From an uncultured Eubacteriales bacterium (GTDB taxonomy: Bacteria > Bacillota > Clostridia > Monoglobales > Monoglobaceae), in NCBI GenBank assembly GCA_905198865.1, contig CAJKEB010000015.1, positions 1-38,317 on the forward strand: a stretch of DNA of 38,317 nucleotides, in the 5' to 3' direction. Shown here in pieces: positions 7,897 to 16,425 of this stretch. The position numbers were made by a program, and so were the translations under genes. The notes under the pieces were generated by a model, which did no database searches, was not told the origin of the DNA, and worked only from the letters and a program-made list of their open reading frames with translations. How positions within the stretch are numbered: the stretch's first letter is position 1; each line of letters opens with the position of its first letter.

Positions 7897-9864
7897 ATGG
7901 ATTTTAAGGTGGTTTCAAAATATGCTCCCGCAGGCGATCAGCCGAAGGCTATTGAGCAGCTTGCAAACGGCGTTATTAACGGCGAAAAGTTTCAGACGCT
8001 TCTCGGTGTTACCGGAAGCGGTAAGACATTTACCATGGCAAATGTTATAGAAAAAGTACAAAAACCGACTTTGGTATTGGCTCACAATAAGACTCTCGCA
8101 GCGCAGCTTTGCAGTGAGTTTAAAGAGATATTTCCCGAAAATGCGGTTGAGTATTTTGTAAGTTACTATGACTATTATCAGCCTGAGGCGTATATTCCTC
8201 AGTCAGATATTTATATAGAAAAAGACGCGCAGACAAATGAGGAAATTGATAAGCTCCGTCACAGCGCCACGGCTGCCCTGTTTGAGCGCAAGGACGTAAT
8301 AATCGTGGCGAGCGTGTCCTGTATATACGGTCTTGGTGACCCGATTGACTATAATAACATGGTCGTGTCTTTACGTCCCGGAATGATTAAGGACAGAGAT
8401 GATGTAGTATCAAAGCTGATTGAGATACAGTACGAAAGAAATGATATAGACTTTTCAAGAAACAAGTTCCGTGTGCGCGGCGATGTGCTTGACATATATC
8501 CGTCAGATGCGTATAACACGGCGATAAGGGTTGAATTTTTCGGTGATGAGGTTGACCGGATTACCGAGATAAACGCAGTGACCGGCGAAGTTATAGGTGA
8601 GAGAAAGCATGTTGCGATATATCCGGCTTCACACTATGTTACAACCTCCGAGAAAAGAGAAAAGGCAATTATAAGTATTGAGCAGGAGCTTGAGGAGAGA
8701 CTTAAGGAGCTTCGTGACGCGGACAAGCTTGTTGAGGCTCAGCGTCTTGAGCAGCGTACTAAGTACGATATGGAAATGCTCAGGGAAACGGGCTTTTGTA
8801 GCGGTATAGAGAACTATTCAAGACATATCAGCGGCAGAGCACCCGGAAGCGCACCGTTTACGCTGATTGACTATCTGCCGAAGGACTTTCTGCTGTTTGT
8901 TGACGAGAGCCATGTCACGCTTCCTCAGGTTAGAGCGATGTATGCCGGAGACAGGGCGAGGAAGGAAAACCTTGTAAAGTACGGCTTCCGACTTCCGTCG
9001 GCTTTTGATAACAGACCTCTTAACTTTGACGAGTTCTGGGGCAAGCTGAATCAGGCGATTTTTGTGTCGGCAACGCCGGCGGAATTTGAAAAGGAACGCT
9101 CATCAAAGATTGTTGAGCAGGTCATCAGACCGACGGGACTGCTCGACCCGGAGGTTGAGGTTCGCCCGATTAACGGACAGGTTGATGATTTATACTCCGA
9201 GATTGTTGAACGCACAAAGCGTGACGAGAGAGTGCTTGTGACAACGCTCACAAAAAAGATGGCTGAAAGACTGACTGAGTATTTTGAGGATTTGGGTGTC
9301 AGAGTGCGTTATTTACATTCTGATGTCAAGACAATCGAAAGAATGGAAATAATAAGAGACCTGCGTCTCGGTGAGTTTGATGTTCTTGTCGGAATTAACC
9401 TGTTGCGTGAGGGGCTTGATATACCTGAGGTATCACTTGTAGCAATTCTTGATGCCGACAAAGAGGGTTTTTTGAGAAGCGAGACGTCTCTTGTGCAGAC
9501 GATAGGCCGTGCTGCGAGGAACGCAGACGGCAAGGTTATAATGTACGCCGATACAATAACCGGTTCAATGCGTTACGCAATTGATGAGACAAACCGCAGA
9601 CGCAGTATGCAAAAGGCGTTTAATGAGGAGCATAATATAGTTCCAAAGACAATAAAGAAGCAAGTTCATGAAGTTATTGAGGCAACGACCGAACTCGGAA
9701 AATCCGATAAGGGCAGACGCGCTGAGAAGAATGCTGAGCGGATTGAAAATAAGGAACGCATAATCGCTGAACTTACAATAGATATGAAGAAGGCGGCGGA
9801 ACTGTTGCAGTTTGAGCTTGCCGCACAAATCAGAGATGAGATACGGAGAATAGAAAATGAATAA
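7897..9864 (+). CDS. uvrB: Excinuclease ABC subunit B
   Basis: Helicase-like damage-verification subunit of nucleotide excision repair, working with UvrA and UvrC. The start at ATG 7897 is chosen because GGAGGT lies six bases upstream; an upstream in-frame GTG (7864) has no ribosome binding site and would add 11 residues that read through that site. The resulting 655-residue protein has Walker A GVTGSGKT (37-44), the Tyr-rich beta-hairpin region YYDYYQPEAYIPQSD that clamps DNA, helicase motifs including GINLLREGLDIPEV and TIGRAARN, and a C-terminal UVR domain for UvrC contact. Length is normal. The stop overlaps the start of uvrA by eight bases. Confidence 0.97.
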   Translation: MDFKVVSKYAPAGDQPKAIEQLANGVINGEKFQTLLGVTGSGKTFTMANVIEKVQKPTLVLAHNKTLAAQLCSEFKEIFPENAVEYFVSYYDYYQPEAYIPQSDIYIEKDAQTNEEIDKLRHSATAALFERKDVIIVASVSCIYGLGDPIDYNNMVVSLRPGMIKDRDDVVSKLIEIQYERNDIDFSRNKFRVRGDVLDIYPSDAYNTAIRVEFFGDEVDRITEINAVTGEVIGERKHVAIYPASHYVTTSEKREKAIISIEQELEERLKELRDADKLVEAQRLEQRTKYDMEMLRETGFCSGIENYSRHISGRAPGSAPFTLIDYLPKDFLLFVDESHVTLPQVRAMYAGDRARKENLVKYGFRLPSAFDNRPLNFDEFWGKLNQAIFVSATPAEFEKERSSKIVEQVIRPTGLLDPEVEVRPINGQVDDLYSEIVERTKRDERVLVTTLTKKMAERLTEYFEDLGVRVRYLHSDVKTIERMEIIRDLRLGEFDVLVGINLLREGLDIPEVSLVAILDADKEGFLRSETSLVQTIGRAARNADGKVIMYADTITGSMRYAIDETNRRRSMQKAFNEEHNIVPKTIKKQVHEVIEATTELGKSDKGRRAEKNAERIENKERIIAELTIDMKKAAELLQFELAAQIRDEIRRIENE

Positions 9865-12694
9865 GAATATAGTAATTAAAGGTGCAAAAGAGAATAACCT
9901 AAAAAATATTAGTCTTGAAATTCCGAGAGACAGGCTTGTTGTTTTGACGGGACTCAGCGGCTCCGGAAAATCCTCCCTTGCGTTCCAAACCATATATGCA
10001 GAGGGACAGAGACGATATGTGGAGTCGTTGTCGGCGTATGCCAGAATGTTTTTAGGTCAGATGGACAAGCCGGACGTTGAATCAATCGAGGGCTTGTCGC
10101 CGGCAATTTCAATCGACCAGAAAACGACCGGACGAAACCCAAGGTCTACTGTCGGAACAGTGACTGAGGTATATGATTATATCCGTCTGCTTTTTGCAAG
10201 AATAGGAATTCCGCACTGCCCAAAGTGCGGCAAGGAGATAGTTCCGCAGTCCGTTGACCAGATAGTGGACAGAGTTAAGGCGCTTCCGGAAAGAACTAAA
10301 ATCCAAATCATGGCTCCGGTTGCGAGAGGAAGAAAGGGCGAATATGTAAAGACCTTCGAGGACGCAAGGAAAAACGGATTTGTACGTGCAAGAATTGACG
10401 GAAAGACTGTTGAAATCTCTGATATGGAAATCCGTCTTGATAAGCAGAAGAAGCACAGCATTGATATAATCGTAGACAGGCTTGTGGTAAAAGAGGGTAT
10501 GGAAAAACGTCTGGCGGATTCGATTGAAACTGCTCTGAGCATGGCGCATGGACTTGTGACTGTTGATGTTATCGACGGCGAGGAAATCATGTTTTCACAA
10601 AACTACGCCTGTGATGACTGCGGTATAAGTATGGAAGAACTCACACCGAGAATGTTTTCGTTCAACACGCCTTACGGTGCGTGCCCGTCATGCGGCGGAC
10701 TCGGAAATATTATGAAAATTGACCCTGATTTGATTATTCCGAATAGGAATTTGTCAATCAGCGAAGGCGCTATTGTGGCAAGCGGCTGGAACGGTACAGA
10801 TGATAATTCCATTTCGTATATGTACTACAATGGGCTTGCGGAGTTTTATGGGTTTAGTCTTGATACGCCCGTTTGTGAGCTTCCTGAGGAAATAGTTGAT
10901 AAAATATTGTACGGGACGGGAAATCAGAAAATAAGATTGACATATAACCGAAAGTTTGCCAAAGGTGAGCAGTACGCAAGGTTTGAGGGTGTAATAAACA
11001 ACCTTGCACGCCGTCATCATGAGACAAATTCCGAGTGGCGAAAGGCTGAGATTGAAAGCTATATGGTTAATATGCCGTGTCCGGATTGTCACGGAGCCCG
11101 CTTAAAGCCAGAATCACTTGCCGTTACTGTAAGCGGACTTAATATAAACCAGGTTTCGGATATGTCTATCGTACAGGCACTTGAGTTTTTTTCAAACCTC
11201 AAGCCTGACTTGTCAAATAAGGACAAAATTATTTCAGAGCATATCCTGAAGGAGATAAACGAGAGACTTACATTTCTCAAAAATGTCGGCCTTGAATATC
11301 TGACGCTGTCAAGAAGCGCAGGCACACTCAGCGGCGGTGAGGCGCAGAGAATTCGGCTTGCTACGCAAATCGGTTCGAGCCTTATGGGAGTTGTATATAT
11401 ATTGGATGAACCGAGCATCGGACTGCATCAGAGGGACAACGACAAGCTGATTGCCACCTTGAAGCGGCTGAGAGATTTGGGCAATACACTGATTGTTGTT
11501 GAACATGACGAGGACACTATGCTTGCCGCCGACCATATTGTCGATATAGGCCCCGGAGCGGGAATACACGGCGGCGAAGTCGTTGCCGAAGGCACGCCTC
11601 AGGATATAATAAACTGCAAGGAATCGATTACCGGACAGTATTTGTCGGGCGAAAAGAGGATACCGGTACCTGAAAAGCGCAGAAAGGGCAATGGATTTAA
11701 GCTTGAGATTAAGGGCTGCTGTGAGAATAATCTTAAAAACATAAACGTCAAAATTCCTCTCGGAACCTTCACCTGCGTCACAGGCGTTTCTGGAAGCGGG
11801 AAGAGCTCGTTTGTGAATGAGATATTATATAAGAAGCTTTCGAATGTTCTGAATAATTCCAAAAAGCATCCGGGCAAGTTTAAGAGTTTAAAGGGTGAAG
11901 AAAATCTTGATAAGGTAATAGATATAGACCAATCACCGATAGGCAGAACTCCGAGAAGCAATCCTGCGACATATACCGGTTTGTTTGCCGATATCCGTGA
12001 ATTGTTTGCGGCAACCTCTGAAGCCAAAAGACGCGGTTATAAAGCGGGAAGATTCAGCTTTAATATAAAGGGCGGACGCTGTGAGGCGTGTACCGGTGAC
12101 GGAATAATTAAAATTGAGATGCACTTCCTCCCTGATGTATACGTTCCGTGTGAGGTGTGTGACGGAAAGAGATATAACAGAGAAACTCTTGAAGTGAAGT
12201 ATAAAGGCAAAAATATTCACGAAGTTCTTGAAATGACAGTTGAGGAGGGCTGTAGCTTTTTTGAAAATGTTCCGAAGATTAAGAGAAAGCTCGATACCCT
12301 GTATGATGTGGGGCTTGGATATATCAAAATAGGACAGCCTTCAACAACACTGTCCGGCGGTGAGGCGCAGAGAGTAAAGCTTGCGACGGAGCTTAGCCGC
12401 CGCAGCACCGGCAAGACTATTTACATTCTTGACGAGCCGACAACGGGACTGCATACAGCAGATGTTCATATGCTTATCGAAGTGCTTCAGAAGCTCGTCG
12501 ATGCCGGAAATACGGTCGTAGTAATAGAGCATAATCTTGATGTGATTAAAACGGCTGATTATATAATCGACTTAGGTCCTGAGGGCGGAGACGGCGGCGG
12601 CGAAATAGTCGCTCAAGGTACTCCTGAGAAGGTTGCGAAGTGCGAGAGGTCATATACAGGTAAATATCTCAAGGAATATCTGGAGCGAAAATAG
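9857..12694 (+). CDS. uvrA: Excinuclease ABC subunit A
   Basis: Damage-sensing ATPase of nucleotide excision repair; loads UvrB onto DNA. The 945-residue protein has two ABC ATPase halves. The first has Walker A GLSGSGKSS (32-40) and an LSGGEAQR signature; the second has GVSGSGKSS near 640 and its own LSGGEAQR followed by YILDEPTTGLH. Zinc-binding cysteine pairs are present: CPKCG (Cys121, Cys124) with CDDCG/CPSCGG in the first insertion, and CEAC/CEVC in the second half. Length is typical. It begins inside the last codons of uvrB (eight-base overlap), so the two subunits are translationally coupled. Confidence 0.98.
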   Translation: MNKNIVIKGAKENNLKNISLEIPRDRLVVLTGLSGSGKSSLAFQTIYAEGQRRYVESLSAYARMFLGQMDKPDVESIEGLSPAISIDQKTTGRNPRSTVGTVTEVYDYIRLLFARIGIPHCPKCGKEIVPQSVDQIVDRVKALPERTKIQIMAPVARGRKGEYVKTFEDARKNGFVRARIDGKTVEISDMEIRLDKQKKHSIDIIVDRLVVKEGMEKRLADSIETALSMAHGLVTVDVIDGEEIMFSQNYACDDCGISMEELTPRMFSFNTPYGACPSCGGLGNIMKIDPDLIIPNRNLSISEGAIVASGWNGTDDNSISYMYYNGLAEFYGFSLDTPVCELPEEIVDKILYGTGNQKIRLTYNRKFAKGEQYARFEGVINNLARRHHETNSEWRKAEIESYMVNMPCPDCHGARLKPESLAVTVSGLNINQVSDMSIVQALEFFSNLKPDLSNKDKIISEHILKEINERLTFLKNVGLEYLTLSRSAGTLSGGEAQRIRLATQIGSSLMGVVYILDEPSIGLHQRDNDKLIATLKRLRDLGNTLIVVEHDEDTMLAADHIVDIGPGAGIHGGEVVAEGTPQDIINCKESITGQYLSGEKRIPVPEKRRKGNGFKLEIKGCCENNLKNINVKIPLGTFTCVTGVSGSGKSSFVNEILYKKLSNVLNNSKKHPGKFKSLKGEENLDKVIDIDQSPIGRTPRSNPATYTGLFADIRELFAATSEAKRRGYKAGRFSFNIKGGRCEACTGDGIIKIEMHFLPDVYVPCEVCDGKRYNRETLEVKYKGKNIHEVLEMTVEEGCSFFENVPKIKRKLDTLYDVGLGYIKIGQPSTTLSGGEAQRVKLATELSRRSTGKTIYILDEPTTGLHTADVHMLIEVLQKLVDAGNTVVVIEHNLDVIKTADYIIDLGPEGGDGGGEIVAQGTPEKVAKCERSYTGKYLKEYLERK

Positions 12695-12766
12695 TTTTCA
12701 AATTTTTACGGCATGAGTACCGGATATAATCGACTGCTGCTGTGCTTCAGTCATATAATGTATTTC

Positions 12767-12931
12767 TCATTCTTTTTCGCATAAAGCTTTATTTACAACT
12801 AAGCTTGTAATCATATCTCCGAGTGCCGTAAGACTGGCTGCCAATGCTTCCAATTCCTCTTTCGACAGGCACTCGGACAGCTTATATGCGATTGCGGACA
12901 AGACAAACAGATTTTGACAGCCGTTATTCAC
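12767..12931 (-). CDS. Small conserved protein, DUF6774-like
   Basis: A 54-codon frame starts at GTG 12931 with a strong GGAGGG ribosome binding site and a promoter behind it, and ends at TGA 12767. The peptide begins MNNGCQNLFVLSAIAYKLSE and continues CLSKEELEALAASLTALGD, then a hydrophobic Met-Ile-Thr-Ser-Leu-Val-Val helix. From memory this resembles the small clostridial DUF6774 family (Cys near the start, acidic helix, TALGDM-like motif). Two amphipathic helices are likely; no membrane segment or catalytic motif is evident. Function unknown. It sits alone between uvrA and the AAA ATPase gene, both of which have their own expression signals. Confidence 0.65.
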   Translation of the reverse strand: MNNGCQNLFVLSAIAYKLSECLSKEELEALAASLTALGDMITSLVVNKALCEKE

Positions 12932-12950
12932 AAAAAGCCCTCCTTTGGTT

Positions 12951-12980
12951 TTTATAATATAATATGTCGGAATATGACAA
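12951..12980 (-). promoter_or_regulatory. Promoter of the small DUF6774-like gene
   Basis: On the minus strand TTGTCA (12975-12980) and TATAAA (12951-12956) are spaced by 18 bases, 20 bases upstream of the GTG start. Confidence 0.45.
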
Positions 12981-13046
12981 TATGTGAATAAGACCGTGAA
13001 GTATGTGAAAATCTGGCGTATATTTTATATTTGTATATATTTAACC

Positions 13047-13910
13047 TTATTTTTCAAACTCATCTGAATGGGATTTGAAAAATTCATAATATATTTTTGT
13101 ATTCTCTACTTCGGTCCACGTCTTTTCGGTATTGTTTATATCATCCAAATCATATATTTTTGAACCTTCCAGAGCCAACAGAAACGGTGAATGTGTTGCA
13201 ATAATAAATTGACAATCATATCCTTTTACTGAGCTTTCTATATAGTCTTTTAACATAAGCTGCATTTTAGGAGCCATGCTATTCTCAGGCTCGTCAAGTA
13301 AATATAGTGCGTTTTCGTTTATCTGAGTAGTAAAAAACTTTATTGCACTTTCACCGTTAGATGCCATTTTAATATTATTTATAAGATTGTTTTTTATAAA
13401 CTTGGATGCTGTGTTTCTCACTGCTTGAACATGTTTTTTATAATTTTCATAATCATCCATTGAATGTAATTGCATTGGCTTCCGTTTTTCATAATAATCT
13501 TTCATCATGTCTTCTCTTTTTGCATCTATGCCATTATTCATGTATCGAAGGTCTATAAGATAATTGAATATATCGTCACTTGCGATTATAAGGCTTTCGT
13601 CAGGAATTCCTGATGCTGATATTTCAGCCTTGCAGCCATGAACGTAATCGTCCATGAACTTTGTAGTATTAAACGGAGTATGACGGTCTATTCTCAATTT
13701 TTCTGCTATAATATTTAGCAATGTAGACTTACCGCTTCCGTTACCGCCGTAAAAAATCGTAATCGGTGAAAATTCAAATTTTGGGAGTCTTTTTTGATAA
13801 AAAATGCGAAAAGGATAGTACGAATTAAAACAAGTCATTCTTTGTCTTCCTAAAAAAGAATCTTCGTAATTATCACTTGCGATTTCAAATGATTTTAAAT
13901 AAGTTTTCAT
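13047..13910 (-). CDS. AAA family ATPase, SMC/ABC-like (COG3910-type)
   Basis: A lone cytosolic ATPase of 287 residues. The start at ATG 13910 is preferred because GAGGAG lies seven bases upstream; an in-frame GTG at 13925 overlaps that site. Walker A is GGNGSGKST (55-63), a short signature-like SNGES lies at about 184-188, Walker B is ALYLLDEPE (201-209) and an H-loop ATHSPFL is at about 238-244. The arrangement matches compact AAA_21/COG3910-type predicted ATPases. Its base composition is visibly more AT-rich than uvrA and the queuosine operon, which hints at separate acquisition. No partner nuclease, toxin or methylase is adjacent, so the target is unknown. Confidence 0.8.
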   Translation of the reverse strand: MKTYLKSFEIASDNYEDSFLGRQRMTCFNSYYPFRIFYQKRLPKFEFSPITIFYGGNGSGKSTLLNIIAEKLRIDRHTPFNTTKFMDDYVHGCKAEISASGIPDESLIIASDDIFNYLIDLRYMNNGIDAKREDMMKDYYEKRKPMQLHSMDDYENYKKHVQAVRNTASKFIKNNLINNIKMASNGESAIKFFTTQINENALYLLDEPENSMAPKMQLMLKDYIESSVKGYDCQFIIATHSPFLLALEGSKIYDLDDINNTEKTWTEVENTKIYYEFFKSHSDEFEK

Positions 13911-13932
13911 TTTTAAACTCCTCACTTTTTTT

Positions 13933-13961
13933 ATTTTAATACTATCAGTTTAATCTGTCAT
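13933..13961 (-). promoter_or_regulatory. Promoter of the AAA ATPase gene
   Basis: On the minus strand ATGACA (13956-13961) and TAAAAT (13933-13938) are spaced by 17 bases, just upstream of the ATPase start. Confidence 0.5.
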
Positions 13962-14100
13962 GTGTACAATAAACAGGATAATTAAAATAAATTTACATAT
14001 ATTTAAAATAACGCAAAGATTAAAGAGCACACACTTTTTGCCTTTTATATAATTTAAATATGAAAAAAGTTTTGAAAAGAGGAATATATGAGGATAAATA

Positions 14101-14129
14101 TTGATATTTTGTCGATAACGTGCTATAAT
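14101..14129 (+). promoter_or_regulatory. Promoter of the PAS-domain gene
   Basis: TTGATA (14101-14106) and TATAAT (14124-14129) are spaced by 17 bases, a near-consensus vegetative promoter 33 bases before the PAS gene. Confidence 0.65.
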
Positions 14130-14140
14130 ATTCTATAAAA

Positions 14141-14161
14141 TTTATCGAAAGGAACGATAAA
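14141..14161 (+). promoter_or_regulatory. Hairpin presenting the ribosome binding site of the PAS gene
   Basis: TTTATCG (14141-14147) and CGATAAA (14155-14161) are perfect inverted repeats around the loop AAAGGAA, which holds the ribosome binding site. The 3' arm ends at the base before the ATG. The stem is AT-rich, so it may be only marginally stable. Confidence 0.4.
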
Positions 14162-14536
14162 ATGGAATTATCTCAATATTTCAAAAGTATAGTCGATGAA
14201 GATAGATGTGCGGTGGTAATCTGCGATTTGAGTCATCGGATTATTTATATGAATCCTTCAGCCTGTGAAAAATACAGCAAACACGGCGGAGGGCTGCTCA
14301 CAGGAAAAAGTCTGCTTGAATGTCATAATGATAATTCAAATGAGATGATTTTAAAGGTTGTGGAGTGGTTTAAATCGGATAAATCACATAACAGAATATA
14401 TACATATCACAACGGGAAAGAGAACAAGGACGTTTATATGGTGGCACTGCGTGATGAACAAGGCAGCTTAATCGGTTATTACGAAAAGCACGAATACCGC
14501 AGTCGTGAAACAGAACCGCTTTATAATTTGGGCTAA
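14162..14536 (+). CDS. PAS-domain protein
   Basis: A 124-residue soluble protein made of a single PAS-like fold. The start MELSQYFKSIVDEDR is followed by a PAS strand pattern (AVVICDLSHRIIYMNPSA), a helix with Gly-Lys-Ser-Leu-Leu-Glu-Cys-His, and the C-terminal strands reading VYMVALRDEQGSLIGYYEKH. Stand-alone proteins of this pattern are frequent in Clostridia. PAS domains bind small ligands or cofactors, or mediate dimerisation; no output domain is fused here, so it may act as a ligand-binding partner. The His-rich/Cys centre (Glu-Cys-His) could bind haem or metal, but that is speculation. It has its own promoter and is followed after 44 bases by the TIGR04076 gene. Confidence 0.75.
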   Translation: MELSQYFKSIVDEDRCAVVICDLSHRIIYMNPSACEKYSKHGGGLLTGKSLLECHNDNSNEMILKVVEWFKSDKSHNRIYTYHNGKENKDVYMVALRDEQGSLIGYYEKHEYRSRETEPLYNLG

Positions 14537-14580
14537 GAATTAATTACAGCGAAAAACAAAGGATAAGAGGTAGGAACTTA

Positions 14581-14895
14581 ATGAAAAAGTGCAGGATAAC
14601 CGTGATGAAAATGGCGCGGTATGATGATTTGATTGATAAGTACGAAAATCCAATCGAGCATGCTTGTGACTTAAAGACGGGGCAGATCTTTATTGCAAAC
14701 GGCTGGGAAAAGCCGGACGGCTTATGCGACAGTGCATGGGATAGCATGTCTGCATTTGTTATGACATTGGCACACGGCGGCGAAAATTTGTATGATGGTT
14801 GGATGAAGAATAAGAAGTCCGCCATGATTTCATGCAATGACGGATTCAGACCCGTAAGCTTTTACATAGAAGCTCTTGATGAGGACGCGGATTGA
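14581..14895 (+). CDS. TIGR04076 family protein
   Basis: A 104-residue soluble protein. It begins MKKCRITVMKMARYDDLIDK, has Ala-Cys-Asp-Leu-Lys-Thr-Gly-Gln-Ile-Phe in the middle, then Pro-Asp-Gly-Leu-Cys-Asp-Ser-Ala-Trp, and ends with Cys-Asn-Asp-Gly-Phe-Arg-Pro-Val and a Leu-Glu-Ala-like strand. This layout matches the TIGR04076 family of small, Cys-containing proteins of unknown function in Clostridia and archaea. The ribosome binding site AGAGGTAGGA supports the start. It lies in the same direction as the PAS gene upstream and the MATE gene downstream with short gaps, so co-transcription is likely. Confidence 0.75.
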   Translation: MKKCRITVMKMARYDDLIDKYENPIEHACDLKTGQIFIANGWEKPDGLCDSAWDSMSAFVMTLAHGGENLYDGWMKNKKSAMISCNDGFRPVSFYIEALDEDAD

Positions 14896-14955
14896 GAGAA
14901 AAGTATCGAACTATTTATAAGATAAGATTACTGAAAAAATAGAGAGGTTTAAAAA

Positions 14956-16323
14956 TTGTCGTTAAAAGAAGATATCATGGGTACGGAGAAAATCTCCGTC
15001 TTAATGACGAAAATGGCGATACCGTCGGTCATTGCTCAAGTAATAAATATTTTATATAACATTGTTGACCGAATTTATATCGGTCATATTCCGAATGCAT
15101 CGGCAGATGCGCTGACGGGCGTGGGTGTTGCGTTTCCAATCGTAACATTCATTTCTGCGTTTTCTGCATTTGTAGGCGCAGGCGGCGCTCCGCTTTCTGC
15201 GATATGGCAAGGCAAGGGTGATAAGGATAAAGCCGAGAAAATTCTTGGCAACGGAGTAACTATGCTGATATTTTTCACAGCAGTGCTTATGCTTGTGTTT
15301 TATGCCTTCATGAAACCTCTGCTTTATATGTTCGGAGCAAGTGATGCCACAATCGGATACGGAGTAACTTATATATCAATTTACCTTATCGGCACACTGT
15401 TTGTTGAGCTTGCTTTGGGACTTAATCCATATATTATCTCGCAGGGTGCAGCAAAAACAGGTATGGTTTCGGTTATTATAGGAGCGGCTATTAACATTGC
15501 TCTTGACCCGGTTTTTATATTTGTTTTTGATATGGGTGTTGCCGGTGCAGCGGTTGCAACCATTATTTCTCAGTTTGTAAGTGCGGTTTGGGTTGTTGGT
15601 TTTTTAGTCAGCAAAAAGGCTGTGCTTAAAATCAAATTGAAAAATTTAAAACCGGATTTTAAGATTATGAAACGAATTTCCGCTCTCGGTGTTTCGCCGT
15701 TTGTAATGCGTTCAACCGAAAGTCTTGTCAGCATTGCACTCAACAGCGGTATGCAGACATACGGCGGCGATTTGTACGTTGGCTCAATTACCATTATGCA
15801 GAGTGTGATGCAGTTCTTCTCGGCGCCTCTTGGTGGATTTACACAAGGTGTTCAGCCGATTATCAGCTACAATTTCGGCGCGGGTAAGTTTGACAGAGTT
15901 AAGAAAACCTATCGCAGTATGATTGCGATTTGCGCAGTGTTTTCGCTTGTGGGAGCGGCATTAATTATGGTGTTCCCGCAATTTTTTGCCGGAATGTTCA
16001 CAAACTCTGCCGAGCTGATTGCTCTTTGCGGACGCAGAATGCCGTTGTTTATATCCGGTATGCTTCTTTTTGGCGTTCAGATGGGAATTCAGCCGACATT
16101 TATGGCACTCGGTCAAGCAAAAATATCATTGTTTATTGCAGCTTTGCGTAAAATCATCCTGCTGATTCCGCTTGCAGTTATTTTGCCGGTGTTTTTTGGT
16201 ACGGAGGGTGTGTATATATCCGAGCCGATTTCAGACTTTGCTTCCGCAGCAGTCGCTATGATACTTTTCTTTGTAAATATAAAGAAAATACTGACAAAGG
16301 ATTCACTTGATAAGATACAGTGA
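14956..16323 (+). CDS. MATE family efflux transporter
   Basis: A 455-residue integral membrane transporter with about 12 hydrophobic segments in two similar halves, typical of the multidrug and toxic compound extrusion (MatE) superfamily, which exports cationic compounds using Na+ or H+ gradients. The N-terminal pattern MGTEKISVLMTKMAIPSVIA and the IYNIVDRIYIGHI-like first helix region are characteristic of the clostridial subgroup. The start is a TTG (14956) with AGAGAGG eight bases upstream; an in-frame ATG at 14977 is an alternative. Substrate cannot be read from sequence. It follows the TIGR04076 gene and precedes the channel gene. Confidence 0.9.
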   Translation: MSLKEDIMGTEKISVLMTKMAIPSVIAQVINILYNIVDRIYIGHIPNASADALTGVGVAFPIVTFISAFSAFVGAGGAPLSAIWQGKGDKDKAEKILGNGVTMLIFFTAVLMLVFYAFMKPLLYMFGASDATIGYGVTYISIYLIGTLFVELALGLNPYIISQGAAKTGMVSVIIGAAINIALDPVFIFVFDMGVAGAAVATIISQFVSAVWVVGFLVSKKAVLKIKLKNLKPDFKIMKRISALGVSPFVMRSTESLVSIALNSGMQTYGGDLYVGSITIMQSVMQFFSAPLGGFTQGVQPIISYNFGAGKFDRVKKTYRSMIAICAVFSLVGAALIMVFPQFFAGMFTNSAELIALCGRRMPLFISGMLLFGVQMGIQPTFMALGQAKISLFIAALRKIILLIPLAVILPVFFGTEGVYISEPISDFASAAVAMILFFVNIKKILTKDSLDKIQ

Positions 16324-16425
16324 TGATTCGGTTTTGAGATTAAAAAATTGGTTTAATATTCCGGTAATAACCGGACGATGATGTCGTATTTAAGAAGCAG
16401 ATGAACAGGAAAGTAGGGAAGTATA

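Noticed and set aside
16360..16376. TCCGGT/ACCGGA inverted repeat between the MATE and channel genes as a terminator
   Set aside because: The stem is only six pairs and no T-tract follows, so it is unlikely to terminate; the two genes may be co-transcribed.
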